Position numbers and translations under genes: made by a program | Part shown: positions 1 through 11,966 of the stretch, in pieces | Numbering within the stretch: the first letter of the stretch is position 1 | Layout of the letters: every line of letters starts with the position of its first letter | The notes under the pieces: model-generated | Told to the model about the DNA's origin: nothing | Databases searched by the model: none | Seen by the model: only the letters and a program-made list of their open reading frames with translations | NCBI GenBank assembly: GCA_022578965.1 | Contig: MU400614.1 | Coordinates: forward strand, 78,840 to 142,839 | Direction of reading: 5' to 3' | DNA from: Xylaria sp. FL1777 | Lineage: Eukaryota > Ascomycota > Sordariomycetes > Xylariales > Xylariaceae | DNA: 64,000 nt

Positions 1-779
1 TTTTACCAGGAGCTATAAAATTAGTTGCTTATAATTTACATCGAGTTATAATATATATATATGTGCTTAGTTAATTAATCGAAGTAACTTATAGTGGCTA
101 GCTACGTTTAATTAGCTTAATTTAATATATTTTCTTAATTAAGGCGCTATAGATTTCTTAATTACTAAAATTAGGACTACTTTAAAACTTACTGTTTTTG
201 GTGTTTTATAAGCTATAAATTCGAAAATCCTATATAAATATTTTCTTAGGATTAGTAAACTTGCATAAAACTTCTTATACTTATGTTTTAAAGCTAACAA
301 AGGTTAATAAGTATATAAAAAAGTTAACTTTAGTTAATTAACAAAGTTATATAGCTCATTTAGTGAACTAAGTGTAATGCTAAAATGCACTAAGTTTATT
401 AAATCTTAGTTTATACTAGGTTTTACTTTTATTATAAATTAACTTTAGCATAGCTAATAATTATTAAGATTAAGTGATTTTAATTAATTAATTAGTTAAT
501 TGCATTAAGTTTACTACATATAATAATCGCACAAAAAGCTATAGCTGCTAAAATTAAGTAATTTTAATTTTAGCATATATTAAGCTAACTATATTAAGTT
601 TACTGCACAAAAAGCTATAGCTACTTATTTATTTACTTATATATTATACTAATTAAACTAATTTTAATTGCAAGTTAGTTTAACGTATAACTATTAATAT
701 TTAAAGGCATTTATACACTACTTAGTAATAAAAAAGTGATAATATGCTATAAGCTATTATTAATACAAAAGGTTTTAGC

Positions 780-2060
780 AATTGCGCATTTACTAATTAA
801 TTATACAAGCTATAAACTAAGCACTAGAAGTATAAAAGCATTTATTAGTTAATATTATGTGGGCTATAAACTAAGCATTAAAAGTACAAAAGCATTTACT
901 GGTTAATTATTATGTGGGCTACAAACTAAGCATAAAGGAGTGCTAAAATATACAAAGGCATATAAAAAGTGGCAGCACGTTTACTAAGTTAATTATACGG
1001 GCTACAAACTAAGCGTATTGATTAATTATATATATATTTATTAGTTAATTATGTAAGCTATGCTAAGACATATAAACAGAAAGTAACAATTATTACATAG
1101 GCATTTATTAGTTAATTATGCAAACAAAGCACTAAGCTATGCTAAAATAACGTTAATTATGTAAGCTATAAGCATTTATTAGTTAATTATATAGGCATTT
1201 ATTAGTTAATATATGGGCATTTATTGGTTAATTATACGGGCTATACTAAGACATATAAAAGCATATAAAAGGCTATGTAAGCATTTATTAGTTAATTATA
1301 TAGGCTATAAACAAAGCACTAAGCTATGCTAAGATAACTTAATTACGTAAGCTATAAGCATTTATTGGTTAATTATGTAAGCATTTATTAGCAATTATGC
1401 AAGCTATGCTAAAACATATAAAAACATACAGAAAGTAAAAAACAAAGCATTAAAAAGTGCTAAAATAAAAACTAGTAATTAATTATGTAAGCATTTACTA
1501 GTTAATTAAGTATATAAACAAAGCATTAAAAAGTGCTAAAATAATTAAGTTTAATAGTACATTTAATATTTACTAATTAATTATATAAGCTATAAACAAA
1601 GCACTAAAGAGTGCTAAAACATATAAAAAGTAGTAATAACTGCGCATTTATTAGTTAGTTATATAAGTACTTACTAGTTAATTATATAAGCTATAAACTA
1701 AAACTAAAAGTGTTAAAATAATTAAGTTTAATAGTTAATTATATAAGCTATAAGCATTTATTAGTTAATTATGCAAGCTATACTAAAAGTGCTAATATAA
1801 CTAAGTTTAAACGTTTATTAATTAATTATGTAAGCATTTATTAGTTAACTATAAAGGTTATAAACTAAGCACTAAAAGTGCTAAAACATATAAAAGCATT
1901 AAGTACTTACTATATATAAAAAGCAGCAAGCATTTATTACTTGCAGTTAATTATATAAGCATTTATAAATAAATATACATAAGTAAGCATTAAAGTGCTA
2001 ACTTAGCTAGTTTAATGATTAATTAAATATTAAGGCATTTATTAGTACTGGTTAATTAAT
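780..2060. repeat. Degenerate tandem array (attagttaattat...gctataaac unit)
   Basis: Dozens of imperfect copies of a unit built from the words agcatttattagttaattat, gtaagctataaac and aagcactaaaagtgctaaaa follow each other with variable spacing. Neighbouring copies differ mostly by small indels and by C/T or A/G changes, as expected for an old minisatellite mutated by RIP. No coding potential is seen. Confidence 0.75.
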
Positions 2061-2929
2061 AACTAAGTGTGTGAGCTATAAGCTAAGGTTAAGTTTAGCA
2101 AGTGCTAAAATAACTAAGTGTTAATTATGTAGGTTAATTGTGTGAGCATTTATTAAACTAAGCTAATATAGTTTATATAAAAGCTTTACTAAAGGTTAAG
2201 TTTAAAGCACTTAGTGTACTAAATATTTTAATTAATACTTATGCTTTTAGAAAGTTTTCTAAAGGCTTATTTATATATTTATATCTTTAGTAAATAATGC
2301 TAATAACTAATGCTAGTTTTATTAAGTAATCTTTATAGTAATTAAAGCTATATTTTTTATATTTAACTATTTTAGGAGATTTACTATTTAAAACACAACG
2401 CGTTAAGTTATTATTAAGGGTTTATAGTTTAGTGCTAAACTTGGGATAAAAAAGTAACTATTAAACTATATAAACTTGCTTAAATAAAAAAACAACAGTG
2501 AAATAGTAACAAAGGAAAATGTACGCTAAAGACTATTTGTAAGCATATAAGCAGTTTTTATATAGCATATGTTTACTTTATTAAACCGGTAAGCTTTTTA
2601 AACATACAAAAACTTAATAAAGGTATGCTTTGTTTTATAGTGATAATTGGCCTTTTTAGTAAGTTAAGTTTATTATGCTTTAATGTTTATATTTAATTTA
2701 ATAATGAATTATAGCTATAAATAATAGCTAACTTAAAAAAATCGAGGTTTTTTAAAAAATACTAAGGATTTTTTATTATTACTACTATTATTACTACTAT
2801 TATTATTATTATTATTATATTAGCAACTAATTGTTTATATATACTAGGGCTTTATAAATAAACTTGATTTTTTTAGCTAAATATAGTGGCCTAAATAACT
2901 ATATAAGGTACACATGTGTAATTTATGCC

Positions 2930-3200
2930 TTTTTTTGCTAGCAATATATAGTTTCTCTTTAGGTATCTTAGTATGTTTTTTTTTGCTAGCATGCAAGTTT
3001 TAGCTTAAGTAGTACAAAGCTGCAGTGTAATATATAGCTTTTCTTTAGGTGTTTATGCCTTTTTTTGCTGCTTCTTTTTGCTAGCGTGCTAGTTTTAGCT
3101 TAAGTTATATAAAGCTGCAATATATAATTTCTCTTTAGGTATTTATGCTTTGCTAGCAATATATGTATTTCTTTTTAAGTATTAATGCTTTTTTTTGCGT
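2930..3200. repeat. Degenerate tandem repeat of about 100 bp units
   Basis: The words ttttttgctagc, agttttagcttaagt, aaagctgca and ttctctttaggtatt recur in the same order about three to four times. The copies are A/T-degraded. No coding sequence is seen. Confidence 0.65.
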
Positions 3201-4394
3201 TTTTTATTTATTTTGTAGCAAAAAATAAACTAAAAAGTTTATATTTTAGCTGTTTAATTATAAGTAATTTTTTAAGTAAAACTAACTTTTATAAATAAGC
3301 AGCTTAAGTTTTAAATATTTTATTAAGTTAAAACTTAACCTTTTTTATTGCTGCTATTATATTATTATTTTTTATTATTTCCTTTTATTTTGCATTATTT
3401 CCCTTTATTTTATACTACTTTTTTTTACTTTATATTACTTTATAAGCATAATAAAAAACAATTATAGCAAATATAATTTTACAAAAAGCTACTAATGTTA
3501 TTATTTATATTAGTAAAGTAAAAATTATTTATATGATTATTATATGTTTACTTTATTATTTATATGCTAATTAAAAGCTTTATATAATTTATAATAGCAC
3601 TTTTTAAGATTTTTTTCGTTTAAAAAAAAAAAAGGTATATAATAGCAGTTTTTAAGCATTAATCCTTAGTTAACTAAACAGCATTACTTTTGTTCTTAAT
3701 AATGTTAACATTATACTTAATATAAAGCTTAAGTTAATTATTTATTATAGATTTATTAAAAATAAGTCCTATAGCGCAGTATATAATATATTAGCTTAGT
3801 TTTTATAAAGCATATATGCTTTTAAGTTTAAGGTTTATTATATAAGCTATTAATTTTGCTATAATAAAAATAACAAAAAGCTTACTAAAGTTTATATAAA
3901 AGCATACACTTAAGTTAAAAAAAAGAAAACTTAAAACATTAAATATATAATAAATAAAATGCATTATAATTAAAGTTAAGGCTTTTAAAAAATAAAGCTG
4001 CTTTACTAAAAGCAAAGTAAGCAAGTAAGCAAAATATATAATAGTTGTAATATAATTAAAATTTAGTATAAAAGCATAATAAACAAAGTAAATAACGTTT
4101 AAAATTAATAGTTAAGTTTTAATGCAGCATAAAATAAACAATTTATTAAGTATTTATAACAAGTTATATACTACTAACATTATTAATACTACTAATACTA
4201 CTAATACTATTAATATTACTAATTTTACTAACCATTAAATAGCTACTAAGTCTACTAAATAGTTGATTTTTTCAGCTAAATCTAGTAGCCTAAGTAATAA
4301 TACCTAACAGCATAAGTGCTGCATAGCTAGCACAACTAACTGCAGCTAGCAAAGCTAACACATAGACTACCTGCTTTTACCACTTATTATTTCT

Positions 4395-4500
4395 ACTACT
4401 TACTACTTTTACCACTTGTTACTTTCACTACCTGCTACTTCCACTACCTGCTACTTCCACTACCTGCTACTTCCACCACCTGCTACTTCCACCTACCCTA
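4395..4500 (+). repeat. 16-bp minisatellite (ctacctgctacttcca)
   Basis: Four to five near-perfect head-to-tail copies of a 16-bp unit lie in a small island (about 4,310-4,800) that has escaped the A/T degradation around it. A 110-codon open frame across it is just the translation of the repeat and is not called as a gene. Confidence 0.7.
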
Positions 4501-5871
4501 CCTACATTGTACCCTCCTACATCACCAGCGCTACCAGCACCACCAACCAACGATTGATCTTAATTTCCCCGTCCGAATCTAGTAGCCTAGGTAATCCTTG
4601 CAAGTCACTTCTATTTCCACTTTTCCATTTCTATCTCTATCTCCATCTCCATTTCTGTTTCAACCTCCTGCGCTGCTTTCTACCTACCCTTACTGCGTAC
4701 TTTCAGCCTCTGTATCTTCCATCACCGTTCGGCCACCTTAAGTTATAATGCCAGAGTATTGCGCCTCCATCTCTGCAACCGTAGAAGTATACGCAAGTTG
4801 TCAATGTGTACGCTGCAGCATATATATAGTCCCAGCTGCTAATAAAACCATACAAGTACTATACCTTATGCTTAAACATATTTAAAACATCGTTTTAGCT
4901 AAGGTTATTTAGTAAGCATTGCTATTACGTTATGTTTATTTTAATTTATTTAGGTAGCTAATTAACTTTTAAGGTTAAAGCTATAATGCTTTATTTTTAA
5001 AATAAAGCATTATATGCAAAACAAAGTAACTATAATTAACCTTTTTAAACGATTTATATTAAGTAATAATTAAATGTTTTACGTGCTTATAAAATTTACT
5101 TTAATTATTATAACATATTTATTATATTAAATAGCAATATTATTATATTAAATATATATAAATAGATTTACTACTATATTTATTATATTTAGTATAACTA
5201 AAGCATTAATAATGCTTTTTTGTTAAGTTAGCTTTTTGCTGCTATATTATAACATTAAAGCAGCTTTTATAAAGTTATATAATTTAATTTTTTTAATTTA
5301 TATATATATAAACTACTTTAAAAAATTACTATTTGTTTAAACAATTATAAAACTAAAAAATTTACTTAAATAGCAAAAAACTATTAAGTTAAAAATAAGC
5401 TATAAGTTAAAGTATTAACACAAATAATAGCAATTATATTAGTTTTAACTATTATTGCTTAGCAAACTACATTTAAAGCTTTAAGTTAAAGCAAAAACTT
5501 TGTTTGTTTTATTTGCTAGCGTAGATTTAACTAGCTAAAATTAGTTAGTTAGCTAAAATAGCTGCTATAGTTAATTTAAGTAATATAATTGCTTGCTTTT
5601 TTTGCTTTTTGCATATATAAGTATTTTTTGCTTTTTGCATATATAAATATTTTCTGCTTTTTACATGTATATTTTTTACGTCTGTATGTTTTTTCTGCGT
5701 ATGTATGTTTCTTCTGCTTACAGCTTTAAATGCATAAGTACTGCAATGTAGAGGTAGAAGTACTATAATGTAGAGGTATATACATATGCATATGCAGAAG
5801 TAGGCAAGTATATGTACTCCTAAGACAACTCCCGAGACATGTTTTAAGAGCTGAAACTATACCCAAAAATG

Positions 5872-7748
5872 GCAAATCGAGACCTTAGCAGGAAAGTTGT
5901 CCAGTAAGCAATTCTTGCGCTCAAATCCTTCCTGTTTAAGTAACCTTTGGACCAGAAAGGCTACTATTCGGGTCTATTTCATGTATTGGGAGCTTCTTAT
6001 GGATAATATCCATATATTTCGCTCAGATATCCAGATATAGTGATTACTGACAGCGAGCGTTGACAGTACTATCATGGGTTCTAATTCTTTTAATTTTACC
6101 ATGACATACCACGACATACAGAGTGCAACGTGCTCAACATGCAAAGCTGTCGAGGATTTGGTATGTATTAAAACCTGCTGTTCCTGTTACCTCACTGTCT
6201 CGGTCCTGTATGATTCGTCAGACCGTATGACGCTGAACTTAAGAGATCTAGGCTAACATACTTCTACGTAGTCTAGTTACTGGGTGCCTCCTCTATATTA
6301 CCATGCAGAGAACGGCAGTTTTATTCCTGTTAGGCAGAGCGGAGGTGCATTGATCTACTATTTGTGAGCATCCTGCTGGAACTACATAATCCGCGATCAC
6401 TAGAAGACTGACTTGCAGTAGGCAGCGCTCAGATCCCAAAGATCCCAACGCAGCGGAGGGCCTTATTCCTTTCCCTGAGGACTTCCGCATGATTGCTGGA
6501 ACTCCAAGCAACCGCAACTTCACCGACACCCCGGACCAACGAGCCGTGTCCTTCGTCTGCCTTGGAACTGAAGGCCCAGCTACTTTTGAGCTTCCTAACA
6601 GAAACTGTCCTGGGGGGCTACGGACCCAGCTCATTATGCCGGCTTGCTGGGATGGTCTGAATCTGGACTCCCCGGACCACAAAAGCCACATGGCATATCC
6701 GAGCGGCCTCGATAATGGCGTCTGCCCAGATTCTCATCCGAAACGCTTCATCACCATATTCTACGAAGTGACCTGGAGTGTAGACGATTTCAAGGACATG
6801 TGGTATGGTAACAAACAGCCTTTCGTATTCTCTCATGGGTAAGTTCCTCCGTCTACGCGCCTCCTGCACTTGAGTCTCGGCCATTCCAATATATGGGATG
6901 CTAATATATGACAAAGAGACCCTACAGGTTACGGTTACCACGGTGACTTCATAAATGGCTGGAATATCCCAACCCTCCAGAAGGCAATCAACGAATGCAA
7001 TGCTGCAAGCGGCAACATCGAAGAATGCGGCGCCTTTACATTGCGCGACGACGACGATATGACATCTTGTAAAGTTTTGCCTCGCGTTAACGAGTCTATA
7101 GGCGGCATCCTCCCAGCCCTCCCAGGCTGCAACCCAGTTCAGGCTGGTCCTGAACCTGCGGTGCAACAATCAGGTCAGTCCGCTGGGGCCCTTTATGCCC
7201 CTTTGACATGTCTTAGGAGCGTAAATTGCCGAGTCTAATTAAGAGGGTTTTTAACTCCCACTACTACCTAGCCAGACCCCTTAAATCTTCCCAATTTTTC
7301 TCTTTCGAAATGACAATTACTAACTCTGGAGTATTCAATAGACTGCCGCGACGTAGCTAAGATCGGCGACCCCATTCTCCCTTTCACAGATATGACGCAG
7401 AAACTGGGCTGGAAGTACGTCGCGTGTGCTAAAGATCCAGCGGGACAAAGCCGCACGCTCCCGGACGTGTCCATTGACCAGTCAGACATGACGGTCGAGA
7501 AATGCATATCGACATGCAGCGACAAGGGCTTCGAATACGCCGGTCTCGAGTTCAAATCCCAGTGCTTCTGCGGTCATAATGTCCCGCAGGATCGCCTGCC
7601 GACAAACGGTACACAGGGCGACTGCAGCTTGCCGTGTGCCGGTAATTCGAACCAGTTCTGCGGCGGGGCAGCGCGCGTTTCTATCTACACAAAATGTCCT
7701 GATCCCTCGAACTGCGTAAACTACGATGACGACCATGCTAAGTCGTAG
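5872..7748 (+). pseudogene. Secreted DUF1996 + WSC protein, 5' end decayed
   Basis: The exons 6069-6160, 6272-6363, 6419-6838, 6917-7173 and 7342-7748 splice in frame with GT-AG introns (111, 55, 78 and 168 bp). They encode most of a DUF1996 domain (GSNSFNFTM at the start, then SYWVPPLYYHAENG, RMIAG, GGLRTQLIMPACWDG, FVFSHGDPTGYGYHGDF) followed by a cysteine-rich WSC carbohydrate-binding domain (CFCG near 7,566, CAGNSNQFCGG near 7,638) and a short tail. Known DUF1996 proteins begin with a signal peptide and an RxDPI..PG..S.HVH segment. Upstream here I find only a faint match (GKLSS near 5,900) behind a probable intron, and no start codon or signal peptide, because the gene runs into the A/T-rich block. 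I call it a 5'-eroded gene. It could still be expressed from an unseen first exon. The coding 3' part is free of stops. Confidence 0.7.
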
Positions 7749-8089
7749 TCACATTGATCTCTTCTCTTCTATCTATACAATCGATTATATTTATCAAGAT
7801 TTTTGTGATATGCGTGTAGTTCATCCATCTATCCATCGACTCATACATAGTTCAGGGTCAGCATGAATAGGAGTTCAAATGTGAGTTGCTGCAGCAGCAA
7901 TACACAGTACTTTATGTTGGTTATTCTCTACCAAAATGTATTTATAGAATCATGACTCTTAACTATATGCCCCTACATCCGTGAAATCAAACGCTCTGAC
8001 ATAAGAAATCCAATACAATATTCGGCTTAATGCCAAATGCCTCGTAACCAATCGTTACAGTCGTAAAAAGTAACGAGCCGTGGGTGCAT

Positions 8090-9028
8090 TTACCATTTAA
8101 TGACCTTCTGAGGGAAGTACTCATCAATGAGTTCGAGGTAGTAAGGCTTGAGTTCCTCAATATCTGGAAGACCGTCGCTCTTGCTATATAAGTCGTACGG
8201 GTTGAATGCACGAACGGCCTCCAGCATCTTCTCGTCGTGTTCGTCCATAAACTCGCGGTACGCGCCCTCCTTATGCCAGGGGTAGAAAGAGTGGTAGCGA
8301 ATCATGGCTAGGGCCTCAGGAGGTAGATTAGACTGGTCCTTGACGACGTTGTAGAGGTACTCATCGTGGCCCCAGGACAACATGATATTGTCCAAACCGC
8401 AGCCGGGAGAGTAGATGCCGTACTTAGAGTTGTAGATAGGATCATGGATATCAGGGTTATCAGAGAAAGAGCCCGGGTAGATGATGCGCTCGTCGAAAGC
8501 ACAGCCGACGGGGAACGTGTCGCCGACAACGTCCCACTGACCCTCGGATCCGTAGAAAAATAAGAGCTTGCCCAAGTCATGAATGAGGCCGGTGAGCTGC
8601 ATCCAGCGAGGCTTTCCATCTTTGCGGATTGCCTCGGCAGATTGAAGGAGATGCTGAATCTGGGACAAGCTAGTATCAGGATCGGATTCGTCGATCAGAG
8701 TATTGAGCTTCTCCATAGCTTCCCAGATGGTCATCTCATCCCGCTTCTGGAATTTAAGGTTGTTTCGCACTTTCAAGTTATAGGCGACAGTCTGTTTGGT
8801 GTGTTGCTCTTTGTAGAAGGCCTTCACCCGGTCACAGGCGTCTTCGTACTGTCTGAATTGGGTCTTGTCCTTCTCAGCGTCGAATTTGGACTCTGAGTCC
8901 CATTCCTGCTTCTGCTTCTGCTTCAGTTGATCCTTCAGAACATTGACTTTGTCAATGTTGTCTGAAGTTGCCTCGAGCTGTAGGCCATCACGGTTGGTGA
9001 CATCATCAACTAAAACGCCTGGTGCCAT
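8090..9028 (-). CDS. myo-inositol oxygenase (MIOX)
   Basis: A single-exon 312-residue protein. MIOX (EC 1.13.99.1) is a cytosolic di-iron enzyme that cleaves myo-inositol to D-glucuronate with O2, the entry step of inositol oxidation. The family signature is clear: the GLIHDLGK iron-binding HD motif near residue 148, the WDVVGDTFPVGC block, the SWGHDEYLY motif near residue 219, IRYHSFYPWH near residue 244, and the conserved C-terminal PYYLELIDEYFP segment. Length fits fungal and animal MIOX (about 285-320). The N-terminal 60 residues are charged and variable, as usual. The next gene upstream on the same strand is a Zn2Cys6 regulator, which may control it (inference). Intact. Confidence 0.95.
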   Translation of the reverse strand: MAPGVLVDDVTNRDGLQLEATSDNIDKVNVLKDQLKQKQKQEWDSESKFDAEKDKTQFRQYEDACDRVKAFYKEQHTKQTVAYNLKVRNNLKFQKRDEMTIWEAMEKLNTLIDESDPDTSLSQIQHLLQSAEAIRKDGKPRWMQLTGLIHDLGKLLFFYGSEGQWDVVGDTFPVGCAFDERIIYPGSFSDNPDIHDPIYNSKYGIYSPGCGLDNIMLSWGHDEYLYNVVKDQSNLPPEALAMIRYHSFYPWHKEGAYREFMDEHDEKMLEAVRAFNPYDLYSKSDGLPDIEELKPYYLELIDEYFPQKVIKW

Positions 9029-9711
9029 TGTGGTCTATAGCTTGTGGTTTTTTTCTCTCTTTGTAGCGATTTGGGGGGGGGGCTTGATGCGAATATGCAG
9101 ACTCGAGCAGCCTTTGACAGGAAGACTGATTATACTGTCAAAATGAATAGTGTTGAAGAGCTGCTGAAGTTCCTGACTTGATATAGAATTTGGATATTGA
9201 GTGTAGAGGCAATATGGTGGTGTAGGTAAACAGGCGTATAAGTGAGCTTGTGCTCCACTTGGATGCTCATGGCACAGAGGAATGGAGGTCAAATAGGGTG
9301 AAAATCGCCGACTTACACCCCCATAGTCACGAACCATTGCTTATGAAGACTCTGAAAATCCCCACTCCCTAGTATGTGGATCGAGTCTAGTTTTGGTGAA
9401 GGGTCGGATTCGTAGCATGAGAGAAAAGGCAATAATTCCCGAGTGAGCTGGTACTTTTCACCATCTCTTGATGCTGCCAGTCACTGTTTTGCCGTTTTGT
9501 GTCTCACAGGGTGTTCCCCGGAGAGAACGGCGTTTGACATTCCACGACCTGCAGGCCTTGGATTTGCGGAGAAAGCTTTACACTCCCGAATTAGTGCGAG
9601 GGGAAGCTGGCCTGCTTTGAAGTCCTCTAAAAAGGGCAAGTAAGGCAAACCTTTGCCGACCAATATTGCCTCGCTTATCAAGTGATTGAGGGTCCATTCT
9701 TGGGTAATCGT
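9029..9711. other. Intergenic, MIOX promoter
   Basis: No gene is supported. The stretch is the 5' flank of the MIOX gene and the 3' flank of the regulator. It contains a g-run (9,070-9,079). Short open frames on both strands have no family resemblance. Confidence 0.6.
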
Positions 9712-11966
9712 TCAATCATCAGCACCTGACCACCCCCATGCTTTCATCAACTGCTGCTGTATAGCCGCCGTGGGTCGTGCATGAGCCGTCTCCGTCTTCT
9801 TGAGGAACTCAGCTAAAGCTTTCTGGTCGCTTTCTTCGCTAAAATGGTCTCCAACTAGTAGCAATGATCAGTCCGTGCCTCTTGTGATGTCAGCATGAGA
9901 AACTTACACATGGCAATGCCAATACAAGCCGTGAACATGGCTGGTGCCGTCCATTGATTGCTGATTCCAAGCCCGCATAGTTCTCGCATAAGTACCTCGA
10001 TACGTTGCTTTACCCGATTAGCAACTAAATATAGTGATATTCCCATATCATTTGTGGCTCACTGTCATTTTTGCCATCGCTGCTCGGCGATTTGTGCCTA
10101 CACGAGGAATCGAAGGGTCAAATTGGACCAGAAATAGCTGGGCCAATATGTGATGTTGGATTCCGAGAACTAATTCCAACCAGTCAGCACGGTGCAACAT
10201 GTTGTCTTGCAATAAATAACCCACTATGACAACTAGACCCGTGCCAGATTTCCGGGAAAGCCCCTGCCCCAGTTCCCTCTTTATAGAAGAAGGGGTTAAA
10301 CGAGGGCGGTCTCGCTTGAGTCCAGCTTTCGACCGCGTCATTTAGTTGGGTCCACCTCTGAATAGTTAGGGGGTTATCACCGAAACAGGAATTCAGGACA
10401 TCGGCGAGGAGGACGATGGCACGATTTGACCATGTATAATCGTCTGTCGGTCCTAGTGATCGATCCACAATGAAGTCGTCCAAGTTGAGTTTCACACACT
10501 GTTGAGTAAGGATAGCAATATATATTTCTTGTCGGAGTCCCACCCAGAATGATGCTGCACTCAGACTGCCTGGCATCATATACTGGTCTCCTGCATTAGC
10601 AAAGGCGTGAATGCCTAGGAGATGGCTGTAATTATCCTGCCCCGTGAGAGACCCTAATAGCTCTAGTTAACAGACAGCGTCTTCAGGAGGTTTGACTCCC
10701 ATCTTACCATCCATTTCCTCGAGCATTCGAAGGATAATCGTCGCCGCAAACAAGTTTTCATCAGCGACAGCAGACGAATGATTCATCATTGGAATAAGAT
10801 GCTTGAGACATTCGTCATGATATCTGTTTGACGCCAACGGGTCAAAGCCAGTGGTATGACTGAGATGCCTTGCTGCAATGGCCAAAATCGCGTTCAAGAG
10901 AGTATGACAGTTATTAGCTCGCTCGGGCACGATTAGTTCGAAATGTTTAAGAGGATCGCAACAGTCTAGCTATTTCTGCCGTCAGCGAATGGACTCAAAC
11001 GAGTCTATTTGCCTAATGCCAGACTTGTTTCTTACAGAGATGGCTATTTTTTGGATATAATGGCGGAACAGAATGGCATCCGTTCGGTCTTCTAGAGGTA
11101 ATGCTGCAGTATCATAGAAATGCGAAGTTTGTATATTCTCATGATACGACGTAGGTGAAATCAAGCTCTGATGTGGAGGCTGCATAGTCTGGAGGCCGTG
11201 CGCATCTGAGCCATTGCAGTGGTGCTCGGTTTGCGAGTGAGCATCATGAGTACCCACTACCATTGGCTCCAATTTTGAGTAGAGAGTATCGTCGTCCGAC
11301 GAATGTCTGTGCAGGCTGGTCTCGGTTGGTGAGTGACCTGGCTTTCTGTCTCTTGGGACATCACCCGGCATTGAAACAGAAGTTTCCGGTGAAGCCAACT
11401 CTGGCCCATCAAGGTAACCGTCGTCGTGGCTGACGTAGAAGTGTTGTTGACATGCGTGATCATCGGGTGAAGCTCCCGCCACCAGATATTGTGTCTCGTC
11501 CACATAGATTACTATCGGCTCCATTAGCAGCTGGCTTCCCCGTGGTAGCCGATGGATTAGGAAGCATTACATCTTTTTGGCGGCCGCAGCCATTTTTGAT
11601 TCTTGTTGAACTTGATTCCTGGAAAAAGAGTTAGACCCAGTGGCTCTCTTTAGAAGCAGAGAACAGTCAAGTTACCTATACTAGACTTGAACTTGAAGGA
11701 AAGTCTACACTCGCGACCTGCGCGAACGCATCGACCGCATCTCGGAGTGTCACGATCACCTAGGCATTCCGCTGATCAATACGCTAGAACGCACTCAGAG
11801 GTGTAAATGGTATAGCACACATTTCAAGTGATGTTCACGACACGTTACGCTGTTAATCAAAGACATGGAGTCAGCAATCAAGAGCAAGATACCAATCAGA
11901 GTTTTCCCCACTACAAAGTGAAAATAAACGAAACGAATGAGGACATTTATTGTCTCTCTGATTCAT
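9712..11966 (-). CDS. Zn2Cys6 transcription factor with Fungal_trans_2 domain
   Basis: A multi-exon gene that I rebuilt with GT-AG introns. Exon 1 is 11893-11966, exon 2 11821-11849, exon 3 11676-11759, exon 4 11571-11618, and exon 5 starts at 11511; further introns are near 10,930-11,030, 10,620-10,690, 10,180-10,235, 9,995-10,060 and 9,850-9,905. The stop is at 9712-9714. The N-terminus gives a perfect binuclear cluster C-x2-C-x6-C-x6-C-x2-C-x6-C (CVTCREHHLKC then CGRCVRAGREC), followed by KWLRPPKR and YVDETQYLV as in ARCA-like regulators. The middle and C-terminal parts (LFRHYIQ, VPERANNCHTLLNAILAIAARHLS, FDPSIPRVG, RELCGLGISNQW, a final KAWGW) are the Fungal_trans_2 domain. It should be a nuclear DNA-binding regulator. 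Its position between MIOX and an MFS permease suggests local control, but that is inference. The apparent ATG at 11524 lies inside an intron and is not the start. Confidence 0.85.

Larger units (their letters stand above)
1..5800. repeat. A/T-rich, RIP-like degraded repeat block
   Basis: Almost the whole stretch is made of A/T with TpA-rich words and contains no open frame that looks like a protein. Degenerate tandem copies, poly-A/T runs and ATT microsatellites fill it. This is what RIP leaves in filamentous ascomycetes (C-to-T changes in duplicated DNA), and normal-GC coding sequence begins abruptly near 5.8-6.0 kb. No transposase or reverse transcriptase frame is recognisable. The RIP origin is an inference from composition; no index was computed. 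Confidence 0.8.

Noticed and set aside
4416..4748. 110-codon open frame in the left block
   Set aside because: It is a translation of a 16-bp minisatellite and adjoining t/c-rich sequence, with no domain.
7174..7341. Introner copy in the fourth DUF1996/WSC intron
   Set aside because: Only the branch region (aattactaactct) looks alike; length (168 bp), donor and arms differ.
10982..11524. ATG at 11524 as start of the transcription factor
   Set aside because: It lies inside an intron (11512-11570). The upstream exons give a perfect Zn2Cys6 cluster and join in frame at 11511.
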